Source: Erythrophleum ivorense (taxonomy: Eukaryota; Streptophyta; Magnoliopsida; Fabales; Fabaceae). From it: a stretch of 64,000 nt of DNA. Location of the stretch: the NCBI GenBank assembly GCA_026724425.1, contig JAIUCV010000282.1, positions 62,001 through 126,000 of the forward strand, written 5' to 3'. Shown one piece after another: positions 1-12,708 of the stretch; the first letter of the stretch is position 1; every line of letters begins with the position of its first letter. Both the position numbers and the translations under genes were made by a program. The notes below the pieces were generated by a model. The model searched no databases, was not told the origin of the DNA, and saw nothing but the letters and a program-made list of their open reading frames with translations.

Positions 1-2320
1 CTATCTTGATCCACCTAGCACGTTAGAATATTGGAGAGGAGGGGATGAGATTCAAAGAATCCCAATAGCTCATCTCCCATTCAATCATACATAAAGCATG
101 CAAAACAAGTCTTACAAATGCATGCATGGGCATATTAATATGTGCAAGCATTCAAGAAGTATTTTCAACATTTGAACAAGTCATACATAGCATACAAAGG
201 CTTGTTAAGCAAGTAGATTGGCCTCACCCATTTATTTGTGAATTTTGGACTTGCCTCACCCATTCTTTAAGAGGTTCTTGGACTCAACCTTGCTCTTGGG
301 AATCAACCTCACTTTTAGGAGACTCTTTACTTTGGCTTAACCAATCTTAAGAGTTCTTGGCTCATCCTCACCATGGTTAAGGGTTCTTGGCCTCACCATG
401 CTTAAGAAAACCAAAACAAATATCATAAACATCATTTAGAAATATAATACATCATCATGGTACCACGGAGTAAGAGCTCATGCTAGAACATTTTTCATAG
501 CTTGAAATACACATACACATTCAAAGACAAGTAAAGCAAGCAACCATGCATGAGAGAAGGTGGAGAGAGCTACCTTGCTAGCATTTGTATACTTTTCCTT
601 AAGTTTTAAATCCTCTCCCTTGACCTCACATGCCCATGGAGGTGGAGATCATTCCTCTTGGCCTAGACATATCATATGGAAGCTAATTATACTCTTGGAG
701 TAAAGTCTAAGGCCACACAACTTGCTTAAACTCTAGTTTGACCTATAAACACCTTTATGGTTCCAAAATGTACCTAATGAAGCAGAACCCCCTAAATAAA
801 TTTTAGACTCTATTCTTTCCTTTCAAATATGATTTTTGACTCCTTTTAAGCTTCTTAGAGTCATCACACAATTAAAATAAAGAGTCTAACTACATGTTGC
901 TTCTTTAGGTCATATTATAGAACATAAGGCATCAACTCACTTTCTATGGTTTCAAATTTTTTTCCAAGGCCTCCCCTCAGCTCCATTCATTATATATGAC
1001 TCAAAAATGGGCTTAAAAAAATTAAAACTATCCCTAACTATATAAACCCCTTTAGGCTGAGGCTATGGAAGACTTTGGCTTCCATAGAGTTTGATTTATT
1101 TTCTTAATGGAGGAAGCACATGGGGAGACTTCTAGGGGTCTTAGAAACTCATTTAAACTCTCATTTAGGCATAAGAATTAAGAGATCAAATCAAATTTTG
1201 TAAGGAACACTTGAAATCCTAGATTTTATATCTTAAATTTCCATGGTTATTTGTTAATTCTCTTTGCATATTCTTAATTTCCACACCCCTTTTCCTAAGA
1301 GTCACCCTTGGTTCAGCCTAAAAATCAAGCCCTCCTAAGACTTCTTAAGTAGGGCAAAATGGGGGAAGAAGAGGAGTAAGGGGTAGCAACCATGGAAGAA
1401 GAAATTACCTTATTTTCATAGCTTTTCTCACTTGAATCTTGTCTTCTTTGAGCTCCTCTCTTCAAATACGAATTTTTTCCTTAATTTCTCCCTTAAAACA
1501 GATTTATAAACTTCATTATAATAATAGGAAACAAAGAAGAATGGAGGATAAGAGGTTTGAAAGGAAAAGAGCATGAAAAACTACTAAATTTCTTTACCTT
1601 TTAGCTTGAATTTCTCCTTCTTTTCTTCTTCCTCTTGTGTGCCTCATCCCCTAGGATTTTCTCTGGTTTTTGGGCAGAGCTTGGTCAGCCAAAATGGAGG
1701 GGGAGAAAGGGCATATCATATATATAGGTGGGAGGAAGAAACACTTTTCAAAAATTCTTGTTTTGCCCTTCGTTCTTGGCATTTTTGTTTCTAATTCATT
1801 TTAGATTTTTTTTAGAATTTCCTTTTTTATTATGAAATTTAGATTCCCAATTTAGTAAAATGCCTTTGGAATCACTCGAATTGGAGCTAAAACCTTCCCG
1901 AACGAATTCGTCAAAGTTCAGATACATTAATGTTGGAAAATGTCCACTGGAGAGGCTTTAGTTGTCTCGGGCCTTCCCATGGTTTTTAGGGCCTTTGAGA
2001 ACCCTAGAAAACTCAAAATTTTCATTTAAAAAGCCATCCTGTGAGAATTCTAAAATTTGGTCAAAATTACAAAAATACCATTACGTTTTGTAAGTTTTTT
2101 TGTAAGAAATTATTTCTTCATTCTAACTCAATTTTTCTTTCTGTCTAAGCCTGAGATTCTCATTTTTAGGAGTCTAGAATGCTTCCTAAATCTTTTGAGA
2201 CCTTAACTAAATCATTTTGGGGGACTTGCTTTTGTATCCGGTGAATTTCGTTCGTTTATAGAGAAATTGTATGTTACGTTTCTTGCGTTTTCTCTCATTT
2301 TCAGAAAATCGGATGTCATA
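1..2320 (-). repeat. Left (3') LTR of a minus-strand chromovirus-like retrotransposon, cut by the window edge
   Basis: This stretch reads as the reverse complement of the same LTR superfamily seen at 2483-5343, 12709-16124 and 28014-30957. Shared landmarks in the same order are the TGAGATTC..GAATC hairpin near 45-63, the tandem-repeat block of 'cctcaccc..gggttcttgg' type at about 225-400, and the U3 start near 1985-2320. Its right end, 'ggatgtcata' at 2311-2320, corresponds to 'ggatgttaca' at 11751-11760, which I take as the other LTR of the same element. A G-rich polypurine tract follows on the minus strand, as expected for a 3' LTR. The left boundary lies outside the window. Small open frames here have no recognisable domain. 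Confidence 0.75.
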
Positions 2321-2375
2321 TTTCTCCCCCCTAAAATAAATTTTGTCTTCAAAATTTGGGGTATGCTTTCCTCTT
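2321..2375 (-). other. Polypurine tract and last codons of chromovirus pol
   Basis: On the minus strand the bases just before the LTR read AGGGGGGAGAAA, a polypurine tract for plus-strand priming. Upstream of it a short frame reads NFEDKIYF, matching NFEDKISF at the very end of pol in the chromovirus at 30959-35565. This links the 1-11760 element to the same retrotransposon lineage, though almost nothing else of its pol can be read. Confidence 0.6.
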
Positions 2376-2482
2376 ACTCTTTTTTTTTCTGGCTAACTAT
2401 TTTTTTCTTTCCCTTCTTCCTGGCTCTATACGCTTTCCTTGGCGATTTTGCTTGTTTGAGTTTTTCTTAACTAGGGAATTTT

Positions 2483-5343
2483 TGTAACAATCCGAAAAAA
2501 AAAGAGAAAAAAAGAAAGAAAAAGAATAGAAAAAAAAAAGAAGAAAAAAAAAAGAATAAAGCTGAAAATTTTTGAAGGGCTGAAAATTTTCTAAGTCTGC
2601 TAGCTACAGCCTAGCTATAGCGAATGTACTTGTTCGCTATAGCGAGAAATGGTCTAGTTATAGCGAGAGTGCTTTCTAACTATAGCGAGTGCAGGCACCC
2701 CATACAAAAACCAGGGCATTGCTCGTCGTAGCGCACGCTGTAGCGAAAGCAGGGGTCTAGAACTGATACAAGCTCGCCGTAGCGAGGGTTATGACTCGCT
2801 ATAGCAAGGGTTAGTTCGGGAAAGCGTGAAAAAAGAGAATTTGACTTTTTAAAACCTCCAAACTCCTCCTTTCTGTTTGTAATCGACTTAAGCTCCCTCT
2901 AAGACAGAGAAAAGGGCGGAGGAGAGAGAGAGAAACCTAGAGGAGGAAGGAAGAACAAGAAAGAGGTAAGATTTGCATGGTTTTTCTTCTTAGAATATTG
3001 TTCTTCTCTCTTTACTCTCTCTTCCTATGGTTTTGGTTATTGAAGTAGTTAAGTTTTGAGCTTGATTTAGAAGAGGGAGAGTGGAAAACCCCTCTTGAAG
3101 AAGACCAAAACCCACATACCTTTACTTCTTCCTTTTGTTTTCCTTTCTTGAAAGCTTGAGAGAGGAAGGAGAGTTAGTGGGATTCTAGTGAGAGAAAGAA
3201 CCCCTAGCTCTATATGCTTAGTAGGGTTTGCTAGAAAGAAATCCCTAACTTTATGAATGAAGTGTTAAGAGAGTAATTCCATACTCTTGTGTGTCTAGGC
3301 TCAAGAGAAGTACTCCCATCTAGTGGTGATTGTGGAATCAACAAGGGAGGAGATAAAATGAAAGGGAAAGCTTGTGATTAGCCAATAAGATAACTCTCTC
3401 TACCTTCTCTCATGCATAGATGTGCGCTTATGTTGTCTTGCATGTGTGTATGTATGTTTTTAAACCATGAAAAGTATGCTAGCATGATGATGCCCTATGT
3501 ATTTCAATGATGTTTTATGTGATTGCTTTGCTTTGCTTAAGTATGGAAAAGCTAATAACCCTCTAGCTATGGTGAGGATGAGCCAATAACCCTAAAGTTG
3601 ATTGAGACAAAGTAAAAAGTCTCCAAAAAGTGAGATTGACTCCTAAGAGTAAGGTTGAGTTTAAGAACCTCTTAAAGAATGGGTGAGGCAAGTCCAAAAT
3701 CCACAAGTGAATGGGTGAGGTTAATCCATTTGCTTGGCAAGCTTTTGTATGTTATGTATGGCCTACTCAAATGTTGAAAATACTTTTCTTATGATTTCAC
3801 ATGCTAATATGCCCATGCATACATTGTGAGACTTGTTTGTATGCTTTATGTATGATTGAATGAGAGATAAGCTATTGAGATTCTTTGAATCTCACTCCCC
3901 CTCTCCACCATCCAAACATGCTAGGTGGACCAAGTGAGGCAAGAGATGGGAGCCACCAAGCTTGAAGCTAGGGATTTTGGTGAAGAAATTGTAAATAGTC
4001 ATGTTGTCACCATTTTGTAGTTATGTTAAGGGATGTAATTTAATGATGTACATGATGTATCACTTGTAAATGGATGTATTTAATGTATATATATGAGAAT
4101 TGAACTTATAGTGCATGATATAGCAAGTTTTGGAATGAATGGCAAGATCTTAGTATTGCCCACATGGGTGTATATGTTGGTGTGGGAGGGTGAGTTTTGC
4201 AAATCTGGGTTGTTAGACATTTGAGCCATGTTTAATGGCCTATGTTGATGCTTTCCCACATGCTCATAGAGCCTTGGAGGTAGGAGAAGCAAAGTTGGAC
4301 CCCATTAGCCCTCTTTGAACACAAGAAATATGTCACTTTGCCCATGATGTCCAATTCTGACCAAATGACCTCTCATTGCCTTGAAATTTGGCATGTGACT
4401 AGATCTTGTCTAGAGCTTTCTGGGAATCTAAAGATCAAGTCATTTGGAGGTCTGTAGAATGTTCTATGATTTTTCAAAGTTGCTATCAGAAATTCGGATT
4501 TCCATAGGCACTGTTCATTTGGTCATATGTAAAATTGTGTCATCTGAGGGGCAAAAGTGGTCCAATGGCCATACAATTTTATATGAAGAAACTAGACAGT
4601 CACAGTGACTTGTAGCAACTAGAGGCACCTCATTTGGAGGTCTAGAGAGGAAGATATGAAATTTCGAAGTTCCTACCCAGTATCAGTCATCTTGCCTGAC
4701 CCGAGGTACTGTTCCATCGATTTCTGAGCTTTTAGCTTGATGAAATGATCTAAAGACATTTTTCCTCTCTATTTAACATCCACATATTTCCATAGTGGTA
4801 TCATTTGCATGTATTGGATTTTTTTGGAATTAGTTAGACATTTTTGAAGTTCATATCAGTAAAATGTGACAGTATCAGGACCACTCCGACCTCCAGATGA
4901 TTTCACATATCAAACGTCCTGTGTGTGGGATGTTATGACTGGAACATATTTTTATCATGAAGTATACATCCCAATATTTCCAGAATGACCAATATTATGG
5001 GTTTTCAATTTTTCTATATTTAGTTATGAATTTCCAAACTTTTCCCAGAATTGAGGCCAAGTATGGCCGGAAATGAATGTGCATGTCTCATATCCCTTTT
5101 TAGTTTCCATGGGTTTAAAGCATGTTTTTGGGATTGAAATGAGTTGTAATGGTGAAATTAAATATGAGGATGCATAGAATGAGCTCACACGGTCCATGTG
5201 ACACTAAAGTGAATTTTTAACCATGCATGATGCCATGTGAGAAAGTGTATGAACCCAATGAGAAAGATCTCCCTTTATTCTTCCTATATCTCATATGAGC
5301 ATGTAAGGTATGATGGGTATGAGCTAGAAATGATAGTATTACA
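2483..5343 (+). repeat. Solo LTR, chromovirus (Tekay/Del-like) family, with TSD ATTTT
   Basis: The LTR is 2861 bp, begins TGTAACAATCC and ends TATTACA, with perfect 5-bp TSDs ATTTT at 2478-2482 and 5344-5348. It opens with a purine/A-rich tract (2491-2560), then has the TCGCTATAGCGA-type palindrome cluster (2611-2812), a CT/GA-rich segment, the repeat block at about 3550-3735 and the hairpin TGAGATTCTTTGAATCTCA at 3876-3894. It matches the LTRs of the chromovirus at 28014-50155, read in the opposite orientation. No internal sequence is attached, so it is a solo LTR left by LTR-LTR recombination. Confidence 0.9.
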
Positions 5344-5348
5344 ATTTT

Positions 5349-7632
5349 TATAGTAGCTCTTAATAAAAGCTCTATTACTATAATGTACTAGCTAATTCTT
5401 TTCATAAGGGACAAAAATTTCTAACTCTGAAGGCCTATCTTGGAAGAGCTTATTAATTATATTGGGTTAGTCTTAACCTATTCATAGATGTTAACATTTC
5501 TTTCAGTGAACTCATTTACACATTTTGGGAGGTAATTCATTTTACATTTTGTCTTCCATATCTTCTCCCAATGGCTCCTCATAGAGTCTCATTTTCTTTT
5601 TTGATCATTACAGTCATCGGAGGTTTTTATTTGTCTATTTTCTTATTTATATGTACTGTCCACTATTTATCTTTATGTTCTTTCTTACTAGCTCATCCCA
5701 TGATTACAATTCATATTTCTTTCTATCACAGGCTTCATATCTCAATTACTTACTGGGATTATAGCTCCTTTGAGGAGTTTCTACTTTCAATAATCCCATC
5801 TTCTCTGTTTACTATTACATCTTTCTCTATAGGCTGGGACTTTTTCTCACTCTCTTTGCTCACTTATAGTGGCATTTTATAGTCTTTCATTTCAATACTG
5901 ATAAGCCTAACATATATATCTCATATTAGCACCGAAGAGCTACTACCATTGATTACTGCTTAGCTCTGGTGGGATGTTAGCTATACTCACTGTTTTGCTC
6001 ACTGGAAACGTACTGTACCACTTGCCTCATGTAAAACTGCACCTGACCCCTTTTTGAATACATAGACTAACATATGGGGATCTCTCTATCCCTTGATCAG
6101 GGCAAATGTCTGCTAGGTAGTGGTTCATCTAACTCTAACTTTGGAAAACTAGTTTCTTGCTTTCTTTATTCCATGCACTATGCTTATCTCTAAGGAGAGT
6201 TAGTCAGTGGTATGATTGCTTAAGTGAAGCCTTCATATCACTATGGCAATGATCTACTAGACTCAGGAGGTCTGTAGTGTCTGAGACAAAGGCTAGCTAA
6301 AATTATACTGTTCTCTGAGACTAACTAGTCTGCAAAATTATCTCAAGCCATTATCTCACCAAAGAACTATCATGTTGTGGCTAGGGCTCTCTATAACTCT
6401 GTGGGATCTATTGTGACCCCTAGATCTACTATAACCTTTCAAAGTCCTGCTAGGGCCTACTGCGACCCACTATGCTATATTAGGATCTATTATGATCCAT
6501 CTCTGGGAGATGTCAAAGCCTAAGATCACTATATCTGGTAGTAAAATATATACTCACTAAGTCAGGTAACCATCGCTCATAACAACTAAGGCTAAACTCA
6601 TAAGTATATTATGCTCTTTATGCAAAGTGGAAGTTATGAGCTCAAAGCCACTATTGCCTGTATATTACAAGTTTTCCAATAATTTAAAGTATTCCTTTCT
6701 TACTTTTCTCTATTTGCCCTATTCTTGTAGAGTGCTTGGGAAAAATAAGATTCTTCCTCTGTTTCATCCCAAGATCTCTCTACATTGCCTGGCTATTTTT
6801 ACTTCGAGCGCTATCATACTAGAAAGGCATCTATGCTAAGAACAAGTGTGCTTTCTTAAGTACTCAAGCACATTAACTGAATATCTATTCTCAATCTAGT
6901 ATGTCCTTGGCTTGAACATTGTCATATATTCTCTTTCTACCTTTCTTATCCTCTTACTTAGGTAAAAGAATGTTCTACTATTAGTTGTTTCTGTTGTCAG
7001 TTCAGGTTTCTTTACGCTCAAGAGTACCTGCATTTTTCTGGGGTTTCTCCACTTATTCACTCTCTGTAATATCAAAGGGGTCTACTTTTTGCTCATACTC
7101 TTACTCTGCACTTAGCTAGACCATCCCTTGATAAGAAGGATTATATTTCATATAATCCCAGGAATTTCATTCTATGGTACTCTCGGCTTACACTCTTTCT
7201 CTACATAACACAAGGCTCGCATTCTTAGGCAGTCTCTAGCTCCCTTGAGTTTCCCTGAGGGTATTAAGGCACTAACTGTCCATCTCAGCTTATTTCTACA
7301 TTAGGATTAGAGTTGGGCTTTCCTTTGTTCAGCCTCTTTAGCCTCATCCTTAGGAGCACAATTAAATATTTCTAGGGTTTTGATAACCTAATCTAGGACA
7401 CATGCTCTCAATGTCTGGACTCTATCATATTAAAAACTTATGCTCTACTAAGTGCTCTAATCACTCACGTGCTTCAACCCCATATCGTTCTTATATTTAG
7501 GAGCTTGTCTGACTAATTATTGGATTCCTATCTATTTATCTTTTTGGGCTTAGTCTACTTATTTAATCATTACTAAAGCAAGGGTATCTTTTCTGTGGCT
7601 AGTTTTTCAGCTTTTCCTTACTTCCCTTATTA
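5349..7632. other. Degenerate interior of the outer retrotransposon; no gene seen
   Basis: This segment continues the sequence interrupted by the solo LTR at 2483-5343 and is itself interrupted at 7638. It should be internal sequence of the minus-strand element bounded by LTRs at 1-2320 and 11450-11760. I read both strands and found no reverse transcriptase, integrase or protease motif. The only open frames are short and hydrophobic, as at 5571-5882. A stretch at 6390-6500 repeats variants of 'ggatctattatgaccc'. It is either very heavily mutated or derived from a non-autonomous interior. Confidence 0.5.
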
Positions 7633-7637
7633 CTATA

Positions 7638-10253
7638 AGATAAGTATGAATTATATATATGTTATTCTCCTTATCTTAAACATTTTAATAGTTAAATGAG
7701 GCTTAATGGATTTACTTAGATGGAATTTAAGTTTAGTAGCCATCTTTTACACTTTAGGAATTAAATCACAAAATCTTGGACTTTTAATGCATAAATATTT
7801 TTAAATGAATTTTGTGAGTATTTCTATTTCATTCTTTCCATTCTTTTTGTGTAGATTTTCAATGCAAAATTGAACTTGAATGGAAATTTATTGAAGGAAA
7901 AATGAAGGCTTTATGTGTACAATTTGAAAGGGAAATTTACAAGAGAGGCTATGGTTCTTTGAACGTGGGAAGGATGCAAGAGGAATGAGCACTTGAACAA
8001 GGAGCTATTGGTATATAAAGAAAGGGAAACAAGTGTGAAAAACTCAAGCAAATGGTTGAAAGAGCTCAGCTGAGGCAGCTTACATGTTGAGATAAGAAGC
8101 AGATGCATGAATGCAGAATCTTTACATGGAAGTTATGAGCTGCAACATAAATAAACAGAAAACACATTAAAAGCGAGATGGAGAAGAAGAAGCTACGTGG
8201 TGAAGGAGAGGGAGTTTCGCATTAACTCACACAGCAGCCAAAGTGGAGGAAAAAGCGTGAAGAAGCCAAGTAGAATGCATAAAAGACACTGGAGTAAAAT
8301 GAGCCACGAGTTTCTGGTTTAAGAAAGAAGAGGCTTGAAAGGAGCTTGGTTTTGACGTAAAAGGAGATTGCATGAGGAAGCACAAGCTGGAGAAGAGCAG
8401 TTTGCGTTGAAGAATTACATGGGGAAATCACGTACGAGGAAGCTCAACATTGTGCAGAACACATGGAAGAAAGTGAGCAGAAACAGAGAAGAAACTTGCA
8501 TGAGCTGCAGTTTCAACGTAAAAAGCAAGTAAAGAAGACAGCCTCTGTTTGAAAAAAAACACGAAGAGCAGTACGTGGACTGGATGGAGCATGAAGAACA
8601 GAGCAAGACATGGTGAAGAAGGCTGAGAAGACACTGTAGTTGGAGCAAAGAGAAGAAGCTACGTCTTTAGCTCGAGAAAAGCGAGCTGAACGAGAAGAAT
8701 GTGCAGCAGCTGAAGGGAAGGAAGACGCTGGAGCTGACGTGATTGCTAAAATGGCTACAGCAAAAAAGAACAGAGCAAGACGTGGAATGAGTAAGAGAAG
8801 CAGCCAACATTGTGCCTGGGAACAGAAGCATGGAGAAAACAAATGAAGACGTAGGGCCGATGCAAAAGGAATGAAGAAAAGAAGAAGGAAGCAATGGGTT
8901 GGTGAGCAGAAAAAAACAATAAGCTTCGAGCTTGCATGGGACGTGAAAAACTAATGAGGTAGCAGTAGAAACAAAGCCACGTTCTGGTGCCTTGAGCAGA
9001 TCACGTGGGAGAAGATTACTATATTCAATGGAGCCCACTTTATATATATACATGAAGAAGCCACGGGCTGCACGTGATTCATTGAGAAAAAAAAGGCGCT
9101 GGAGCTGAGGAAAGAAACGTGACTTCAGCACAAAGAGGTTGAGTTGCACGAAGGAGGCTGCATGTGAGCACGAGGAATCATTAAAAGAATTCACGTGAGA
9201 GGAAGCAAACATCTAGCACATTCACGCCTCTATAATTTCAGAAACCCTCGCCTATATATATATATCCCAAATTCAATCATTCATTGAGGCGGCATTCATC
9301 CATCCTTCGTCCTCCATCCTCTCCACACCACTCCATCTCACGTTCCCCATCGTCCAGCGTCTCTATCTCCATCCATCCACCATTCAATGAAGCTCTAATC
9401 CATCTTAAGGCTAGCTAGGAGGAAGATCCTTGGTGCAAGCTTGAATCCATGGATGAACATAGAATTTTTGGCTAAGGATTCCTTTATTTTCCTACACTTT
9501 TTCTCTTTCATATATCATCTTGGTTAAGTTTCATTTGATAGGGAATTTGTGTAATTGTAATTAGTGGTTGATTAGACACTAATTAGGGAACCTTTTTGTT
9601 GATTAATTGATCTGATTGGACATTGATTTCAATTTATTATCTAATTTCCCATGTGTGCTTCGAAGGTGTTCGATAAAATACATGAGTGAGATTATGTGTT
9701 TGAATGTTTAATTTGAGGATTCCTTAATATTTAGTTAGTTAATTAAATATTTTAGGATGATGATTCATAGGCTAATCAATTAGTTAATCAATCAAATTGA
9801 GTGTTCAAGATCTTAAAGACAAAAATTGACAATTTAATGCGGAGTTGAGGTTTCAATTCAACATTAGATTGTTAATCTCTTGAATCTTGAGTGGTAACCC
9901 AAGATAATTTGTTATGAACACAATTAGGAACTCTTAGACCAGAATTAATCATAATTAGATTAGGATAAGGATAGTGGATACCAAGGGACAAATCCAAAGC
10001 TAGTCACAAGACTATCTTTCACTCATAATTCATATAATTAGATAGCAATTAGGAATTTTAATTCAATTTAGTTTTAGGTTAGTTTAATTCAACCAAAACC
10101 CCCCTTAATTTAGGAATTTTTAGAGTCTTTTAACATTTAAAAATCTAATCAAACATCGAACTCCAATTCCAAGGGAGATGACCTAGGTTGTGCTACTAGC
10201 TACATATTTTATCAACCTAGTTTTATTTTAAGGGTTGCGCGATGAGCCTCTCA
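7638..10253 (+). repeat. Solo LTR of the LARD-like family, with TSD CTATA
   Basis: This 2616-bp LTR runs from AGATAAG (decayed TGATAAG) to CCTCTCA and has perfect TSDs CTATA at 7633-7637 and 10254-10258. It is collinear with the LTRs of the LARD-like element at 37484-49060 and with the solo LTR at 43586-46230. The 5' half (about 7900-9230) is strongly purine-biased on the plus strand and contains many ACGTG/CACGTG boxes, for example near 9003, 9073 and 9191. A TATA-like run 'ctatatatatatatc' at 9252-9266 is followed by the conserved 'ggctagctaggaggaagatcc' region near 9409. The large minus-strand open frames at 8222-9212 are by-products of the purine bias. Confidence 0.9.
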
Positions 10254-10258
10254 CTATA

Positions 10259-11449
10259 CTTTATGACTTAAAGGGGGTCTATCTAGGGGAATTTACTAAC
10301 CACTACTGGGTGGTTTCTCTGACATCAAAATGTCTCATATTTCCTTTCTCAATCCAGGGAGAACTTTCACTAAGCCTCTCATTTATATATCTCACCTGGA
10401 ACGATGCTACTGGTCATCTCCTCCATGCTTTAGCTTATGCTCAGCCTAGGCTAGTCATCTCATCGAACTTGTAGCTTACTAATTATCCTCATTCTTTTTA
10501 GAGCCTCTATTACTGGGCTACTCATACTTACCTCTAGGTATCACCTATGAGGTACGCCTTTCTAGGCCACTCACTATATGCCTCACTACTAGTAGCCTTA
10601 TCTTATGTAAATTTCAAGGCTACGTTAACATCCTATCATTCAATGTCTCATAGGGTAGCACCCTAAGTTGGAGTCAATACCTTAAAGGCAGGTCTCAACA
10701 ACTATACTGTCATTGTGTCTAACTTTCTCTATGTTGAGCTTTTTCTTAGTCTCAACTGCTAGGCCCACTAATTTCTTACTAATCTTCTATGACTATTCAC
10801 TACTCTTTTTCTCTACTTATGCTGAGGGTTCCCGCTTTCTATGGGTTGCCTGACCCCTTATCACTTCATTCCTCAAGTTGGCCTGAATATGACCAATAAG
10901 GCATTCATACTGCTATTTGTCGTGGCTAATTAGCCTCAGATTTACCCTAATTTCCTATCTGAGTATTAGCCGTGGCTAATGGCCTCTAATTTACTTACTT
11001 TTTCATGGATTGGAATTTTATCTTTAGCTATCAATTCGAGCCTCATTGCCTCTATATTTAGGCCGTCATCAAGCTAGAGGGTTCTACCTCTCGCTTCATT
11101 CATACATAACTACCTGTTATCTTAGAGCTGTCGGGCTCTAGGGTGTAGCTTGTAACTCAACCTCTAGCCTGAGGGAATTAACCTTTTGGGCTTTAATACT
11201 TATCTAGACGTTTAGGTATTGTGGCTATGGAGTAACTCTCTGTCTCATTCCCCTCTAAACTGGTCCTGTGTAACCGCAGTCTCATCTCATACTACACTGC
11301 ATCACTACTTATCTCTACATTAAGCAGAACATCTCGGAATGGCTTGAGTATGACTACCAAAGAGAATTAAGCCTCATATACTCTCTCTATCAAGCCTTTT
11401 CCTATCAACGAGATCATTTCTCATCGTTTATATCTGGGGCTTGCCACTA
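10259..11449. other. Degenerate interior of the outer retrotransposon; no gene seen
   Basis: This continues the sequence of 5349-7632 on the other side of the solo LTR. It has a similar base texture ('cctcactatatgcctcac' style, CT-rich). I see no coding motif, primer-binding site or polypurine tract. It ends where clear LTR homology begins near 11450. Confidence 0.45.
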
Positions 11450-11760
11450 AACCCTAGAGAACTTAAAGCTTTTATTTAAAAAGCCCTCCTGTGAGAATTC
11501 CAAAATTTGTTTAAAATTATGAAAATGCCATTACATTTTATAAGTTTTTTCGTAAGAAATTGTTTCTTCATTCTAGCTCCGTTTTTCTTTCCGCCTAAGT
11601 CCAAGATTCTCATTTTTAGGAGTCTAAAATGCTTCCCAAATCTTTTAGGACCTTAACTAAATCATTTTGAGGGACTTGCTTTTATATCCAGTGAATTTTG
11701 TTCATTTATGGAGAAACCGTACGTTACATTTCTCGCATTTTTAGGAAACTGGATGTTACA
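11450..11760 (-). repeat. Truncated right LTR copy (about 310 bp of U3)
   Basis: From 'aaaccctagagaacttaaag' to 'ggatgttaca' this matches about 1990-2320 almost base by base, including 'aaagccctcctgtgagaattc' and 'ctcatttttaggagtctaaaatgcttcc'. Only the outer end of the LTR is present. The rest, with the primer-binding site, is missing, so this is a deleted 5' LTR of the minus-strand element or an independent fragment. Confidence 0.75.
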
Positions 11761-12442
11761 CCAGTAACTAAGTATGTAGTAGAAGTTGAGTGGATGTATG
11801 TCACATTGCCAAGCATGGGAAAAGTCAACATAATTATTGATATGAAGACTAAAGTGTCCATATAAGAGACACAATTGGTGTGACCTAGTCTAAGGGTATC
11901 AGAAGGACTAGTAATGCTCAATTCAAATAATTAGGTCTAAGATTTTAGAAAGTGATAATGTGAAGCCTTTTTTTTATGTGTCGTAGCTTCATTGACTACC
12001 ATAGTGGTTTTTTTATTCAAGGACTCTTTTGTTTGTAATATCTTTATCTACCTTGAATACTAACTAAGCTATGCTACTTCATTGTAATACCTAATGTATG
12101 ACTAACATTTTTGGGGAAGTAGGCTACTAAGTCTTGATTAATGAGAATGTTTTGAATTATTTAAAAATAGTTGTGTAACCTTCTTTGACCTTACCTAAAG
12201 AGATAGCAAAATTTGCTTATGCTTACAGTGATTGATAATGAACCTATTTGACAAAAAAGGGTAAGTATATTAATGAACATGAAAGGAGTTACAAAGTATC
12301 TATTGAATTGATATATTCTAGAATAAAAAACCAAAGATGCATAATGAAAAAAAAAATTAAAAAAAAGTATAATAACATCAAAATAAATATAACTCCTTTA
12401 ATAAAAGGAAAGCACATACTTGAAGTGATGCAATATGCATTA
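11761..12442. other. No gene seen; probable 3' flank of the hAT remnant
   Basis: AT-rich sequence between the truncated LTR and the stop codon of the hAT transposase remnant. No domain, RNA gene or clear terminal inverted repeat was found. Confidence 0.4.
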
Positions 12443-12708
12443 TTACGCTCTCCAATTCTCAATTGCATAGAATTCATTTAGAATATCCACTATAATGAAA
12501 TTCTTCAAAAACTCTTTAAATATAAACAACCAAATTATCTTCAAGAAAGCCATTTTTTTATTTTATTATAAAGCTATGTTTTACAAGTTTCGTTACTTGA
12601 AAAGCCCAGTCTATAGATATCATAAAAATTGGAAGCCTCAACACAGAATGAATTTTCTTGTCAATCAAATGATAAATTTTTTATTTTTCTAAAATTGATA
12701 GTGCACTG
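12443..12708 (-). pseudogene. hAT transposase pseudogene, C-terminal part
   Basis: The minus strand encodes a decayed hAT-family dimerisation tail: residues read NGFLED.LVVYI, then EFLKNFIIVDILNEFY and AIENWRA before a stop at 12443-12445. This is the arrangement at the C-terminus of zinc-finger MYM/TTF-type hAT transposases. There are in-frame stops and frameshifts, so it is inactive. The more N-terminal part is found at 16125-16530, on the other side of a solo LTR. Confidence 0.65.

Noticed and set aside
8222..9212. Overlapping minus-strand open frames (up to 181 codons) rich in Ser, Phe, Cys and Leu.
   Set aside because: They overlap each other in several frames, lie within the purine-rich half of an LTR, and equivalent frames recur in the other LTR copies (38303-38754, 47609-47961). 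Purine bias on the plus strand removes stops on the minus strand.
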